This document shows positions 60,971-64,000 of a stretch of 64,000 nucleotides of DNA, piece by piece (the first letter of the stretch is position 1; each line of letters starts with the position of its first letter). The stretch is from Pogona vitticeps (taxonomy: Eukaryota; Chordata; Lepidosauria; Squamata; Agamidae). The translations under genes and the position numbers were made by a program. The notes beneath the pieces were generated by a model. It was not told the DNA's origin. It saw only the letters and a list, made by a program, of their open reading frames with translations, and did no database searches. Location: the NCBI RefSeq assembly GCF_051106095.1, contig NC_135795.1, positions 1,529,501 through 1,593,500 on the forward strand, read 5' to 3'.

Positions 60971-62470
60971 AAGAGTGAAACCGGTTCCACAGCCAGAAAG
61001 GTAACCAAGAGAAGCTTCTGAAAGGTCATAAATGTAGCATTTAGGTAGCCCAGGGGTTATGCAGAAGTAGGGCTGAGCCGCTTGTAAACCCCTAGGTATA
61101 TCTTCCAGTTTGATGAAACCCAGCCTATGGGTGCCTCAGTTTCCTTCATGGAAGGAAGAAACTATCCAGGCGGGTGTGAGAAGGAAAAGGGAAGGAAAGG
61201 GGGCTTCTTTTAGGGGAAAAACTGTTGATGCAACAGCTTGTGGGGGAGAGGCATCATTGCCCACTTGTTTTATATAAGACTGGCTTCCTCAAAATGGTAC
61301 CCAACCAGTTGGAAACCAATAATGCCTTTAACTAGTGCACAGCCTCCCCCCACCCTCGTCAGTGGTGCCAAAATATGCCTCTGGTGACCCCGTTCATGTT
61401 CCCCCCCCCCCCCGTGCAGAGACGTGACGGCTTCTCTGTCTTTTTAATTTGCCCATGTTTGAAACGCACAGCCATCTCACAGCGGCACAACATGCCCTCC
61501 GTTATTGGGGAAACGACCCTCTCTCGTTCGGCAAAAGAGGTTGAGGCCAACGTTTCCTTGCAGGAGACGTTTAGGAAGGAGAAAACCTGCAAGTCTCCGG
61601 CGTGAGGGTTCAGGAGAGGACGAGGCCAGGCAGGACTGAAATAGTAATAAGGGGAGTGGATGGAGAGGGGTAAACCCGACAAGGGGATATTTCTGCTGCC
61701 GGTAAACTAACTTTAAACCTTCACGGCAACCTCATTCTTTGTAAGAACCTAATAAGGGGAATGGATCTTAGACATTTCACTAGAGATTAGGTCTGATAAG
61801 CAAGGCCCGAGAACTCAAGCAACTTCGGTCCCGATTCGCACCCTATTTGCACGAGCAAATCATGAATGCAAGCAAATCGGTATTGCGGCCGAACAGCCGC
61901 GCTGGGTCTTCAACCCAGGTAGATGAAGATTTTTTAAAAATACAGGGTACGAGCAGAACTGTAGCAATATTTTCCTTAGAGAGAACACTGCCATATTAGC
62001 TGCAGACAAAAGTGTGATTAACTATTTGGGGTGGGGTGGGGTGGGGGGACTCAAGACTATAATACACTTAAATGTTTCTTTAAATCAACTGTATATGTGG
62101 AATAAATGTCTGTTCAGTACAATGTATTTTTTCTAACTATAAAGAAATCCATTCCAGAATATTACCTGTAGAAAGGGGTGGGCAGGTGGGAGGGAGGGTA
62201 GGTGGGTGGGTGGGTGGGAAAAGGAGAGAAGGAGCAATTATCTGTCTGACCGGTTAGAACTGTCTTGGGCAGCCGTGTTTCATGTGCTATATATTACAAT
62301 TTTGAATGTATGCACCCAACGCCTACACCTCTCTTTTCTTCCTTTTTTTGTAATTCATTCCCAACCCGCTCGAGCTGAAGGGTATTCCTGAAGGAGGGCC
62401 TTCCAGCAAGGCACGGCTGGACTATCTCCCCGGCTCTTGGCCGAGAATGCAAAAGGGCGGCCCTGCTCCG
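60971..62470. other. SYNGR3 downstream interval
   Basis: No gene was recognised. Poly-C run near 61400-61412. A G-rich (GGTGG)n tract lies at 62173-62219. It may include an extended SYNGR3 3' UTR up to about 62150. Confidence 0.35.
62173..62219 (+). repeat. G-rich (GGGT)n tract, G-quadruplex candidate
   Basis: gggtgggcaggtgggaggga followed by four ggtgggt-type units: more than four runs of at least three G with 1-3 base loops on the plus strand. Confidence 0.7.
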
Positions 62471-62480
62471 GAGGCGGTGA

Positions 62481-62690
62481 GGACTACACCTCCCACCAGC
62501 CTCAAAGCGGCACAGCCAGGGGTGAGGAATGCTGGGGGCTGTGGTCCAACCGAAGGTCTAGAGCCATGGTTCCCAACCTTGGGACGTTCTTGGAATAAAA
62601 CTCCCAGAAGCCTTCATTACGAGCCGCGTTGGGCAGGATTTCTGGACGTTGTGGTCCAAGAACATCTGGGAACACCCAGGTTGGTCTAGA
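62481..62690. repeat. two adjacent palindromic ZNF143-core copies
   Basis: Copy 1 (62481-62548): ggactacacctcccaccagc ... ggaatgctgggggctgtggt. Copy 2 (62565-62690): catggttcccaaccttggga, aaaactcccagaagccttca and gatttctggacgttgtggtc, the same type as 43478-43580. Confidence 0.5.
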
Positions 62691-63054
62691 GGGTGGCCTT
62701 CCACTCACCTTGGCTCAAGGAGACGTTCTCCTGCAGAGAAAGGAAAAAAGGAGCAACCCAAGAAAGATGCCAGGGTTGCGCAATGATGCCCATCCCTTGT
62801 CCACCCCTGACGACCCTCAGCTCTTGAGGTTCCCCCCCACCTCTTTCCTGAACATGAGACATCCAGGGATCGCTTATTGCAGAACCCCCCCCCCAATGGC
62901 TCCCCTGCTGAATCCCCCACCCCCAAACACACAACAAAGTGTGTCCCCTGATCCTGGAACATTTATGCATTTATTTATTTAACAAAACCTGCCTCCGCCA
63001 CCAAAAAAAAACAGAACACAAACTCCTTCCCAAAACAGAGGGTTCAGGCCATTC

Positions 63055-63160
63055 ACTTCCTATTTTGGGGGAGAAACCTTCAGAACACGGCCAAACCGCC
63101 CGAAAAAAACCCACAACCACCATCGGATCCCGGCCGCGAAAGCCTTCGAGAAGACAAATC
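63055..63160 (+). repeat. unclassified retroelement 3' fragment, copy 2
   Basis: ttcagaacacggccaaaccg, cccgaaaaaaacccacaacc and cggccgcgaaagccttcgag; the second copy of the pattern at 18590-18845. Confidence 0.45.
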
Positions 63161-63670
63161 TTTGATTTGTTTGAAAGACCGGTTGATTCTAGACTGAAAG
63201 GCTGACGCGAGCGCAGAAGGGCTCTTCTGCCCAGAAAAGGGGGCTGCCTGCCGCATCTCTGAATGAGTCCCACGAGGGGCCTTTTCCAAGCAGCCTCTGC
63301 TGGGGAGGGTCTCCCGAGTCATCACTCCAAACCTGAGAGCGTTAACCATTAGGCAGCTCTCTCTTTCTCTCATTCTGGATCTCTGCCTCAGCACTAGGCT
63401 GGATTGGGCTCCGTTCCCTAAGGAAGGATGATGTATCTGGGGAAGGAGCCCCTGCTGATGCCCCCCCCCACCCGCCTTCTCACCAAACCCAGCTGAATGC
63501 AAGAGTGAAATACTTCCTTAAAAATTAGCCGAGGAGGGAAAAACCCCTTGCAGATACCATGATTCTGCAAAGTGGCATTCTCATCGCTCTCCAGGGCAGT
63601 GTCACTTCTTGGCCAGAGAGAAAAAAAAGGACCACCACTTTCTTCTCTGCCTGAAAACCATCCTCCACCA

Positions 63671-63967
63671 TCACCACGCCAACCTTGGGCAGAGTCGCCC
63701 CCCCAGAGGAAAGAGGAAGGCAGGCGGCTTGGGGCGGCTAAGGAACGCGGAGATCTGCTCAAAGATCTCGCGCAGAACAGTAACAAAGAGCTGGCCATCC
63801 ATGAGCCCCCCTCTCGCCGATGCCAGCATGAAATAGAAAGGACTTTGCTTTTGGTCCCCAGGCGCGTGCGCTGGGCTGCAATGGTGTGGCCGTGGTGGCA
63901 ACCGAGAGCGGTTCCCCTGGCCTGGGCCACGGTGCCGAATCGCACAGAGCCCTGGCCTCCGATCCAA
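63671..63967 (-). other. unassigned open frame at the right edge
   Basis: A minus-strand frame with a locally protein-like stretch (YFMLASARGGLMDGQLFVTV, then LREIFEQISAFL). By human synteny ZNF598 (minus strand) should begin hereabouts, but I see no match to the ZNF598 C-terminus or to any family I know. It may be an exon of the next gene or a chance frame in GC-rich DNA; the window ends before this can be settled. Confidence 0.15.
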
Positions 63968-64000
63968 ACATGCGCCGGCAGAAGAGAGGCTGATCGCCAG

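Overview
The window is nuclear DNA from a vertebrate, most likely a squamate reptile (lizard or snake). The genes are intron-containing and encode proteins very close to known vertebrate families. The repeats are reptile-like: tRNA-derived SINEs with a B-box-like core, L2-type LINE 3' ends, Tigger/pogo-like and TA-flanked MITEs, and many poly-C/poly-G tracts. Species cannot be fixed from the sequence. Gene order and orientation match the human 16p13.3 block: RPL3L(-), NDUFB10(+), RPS2(-), SNHG9-like host RNA(+), TBL3(+), NOXO1(-), GFER(+), SYNGR3(+). No RNF151-like gene was seen between the SNHG9-like locus and TBL3, and no recognisable ZNF598 exon was seen in the 3.8 kb after SYNGR3.

Layout. 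0-2.7 kb: exon 2 of RPL3L on the minus strand, with SINE copies. 2.7-6.4 kb: NDUFB10 (complex I), four coding exons, with a degenerate tandem array of ZNF143-like motifs in intron 1. 7.5-12.25 kb: RPS2 on the minus strand, seven coding exons plus a short TOP-type leader exon, with an H/ACA snoRNA in intron 5. 12.25-13.5 kb: a bidirectional promoter with a perfect TCTCGCGAGA element, then a divergent TATA/TOP-type non-coding gene whose intron holds an H/ACA snoRNA. 14.2-30 kb: TBL3 (UTP13), 22 coding exons adding to 813 codons. 31-38 kb: NOXO1 on the minus strand. 39.4-40.5 kb: a previously unassigned small two-exon gene model (113 codons, basic C-terminus). 42.5-47.4 kb: GFER/ALR, three coding exons, 190 aa. 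48.5-61 kb: SYNGR3, four coding exons, 229 aa, with two consecutive stem-loops over the 3' splice site of intron 1. 61-64 kb: 3' flank with repeats and an unassigned edge ORF.

Functionally the block mixes ribosome genes (RPL3L, RPS2, TBL3 in the SSU processome, two pseudouridylation-guide-type snoRNAs), mitochondrial and redox genes (NDUFB10, GFER, NOXO1) and a synaptic vesicle protein (SYNGR3). Exon boundaries were placed by hand from splice consensus, reading phase and remembered family sequences. Reading phase closes exactly for NDUFB10, RPS2, TBL3, GFER and SYNGR3. It does not close at the 5' edge of NOXO1 exon 3.
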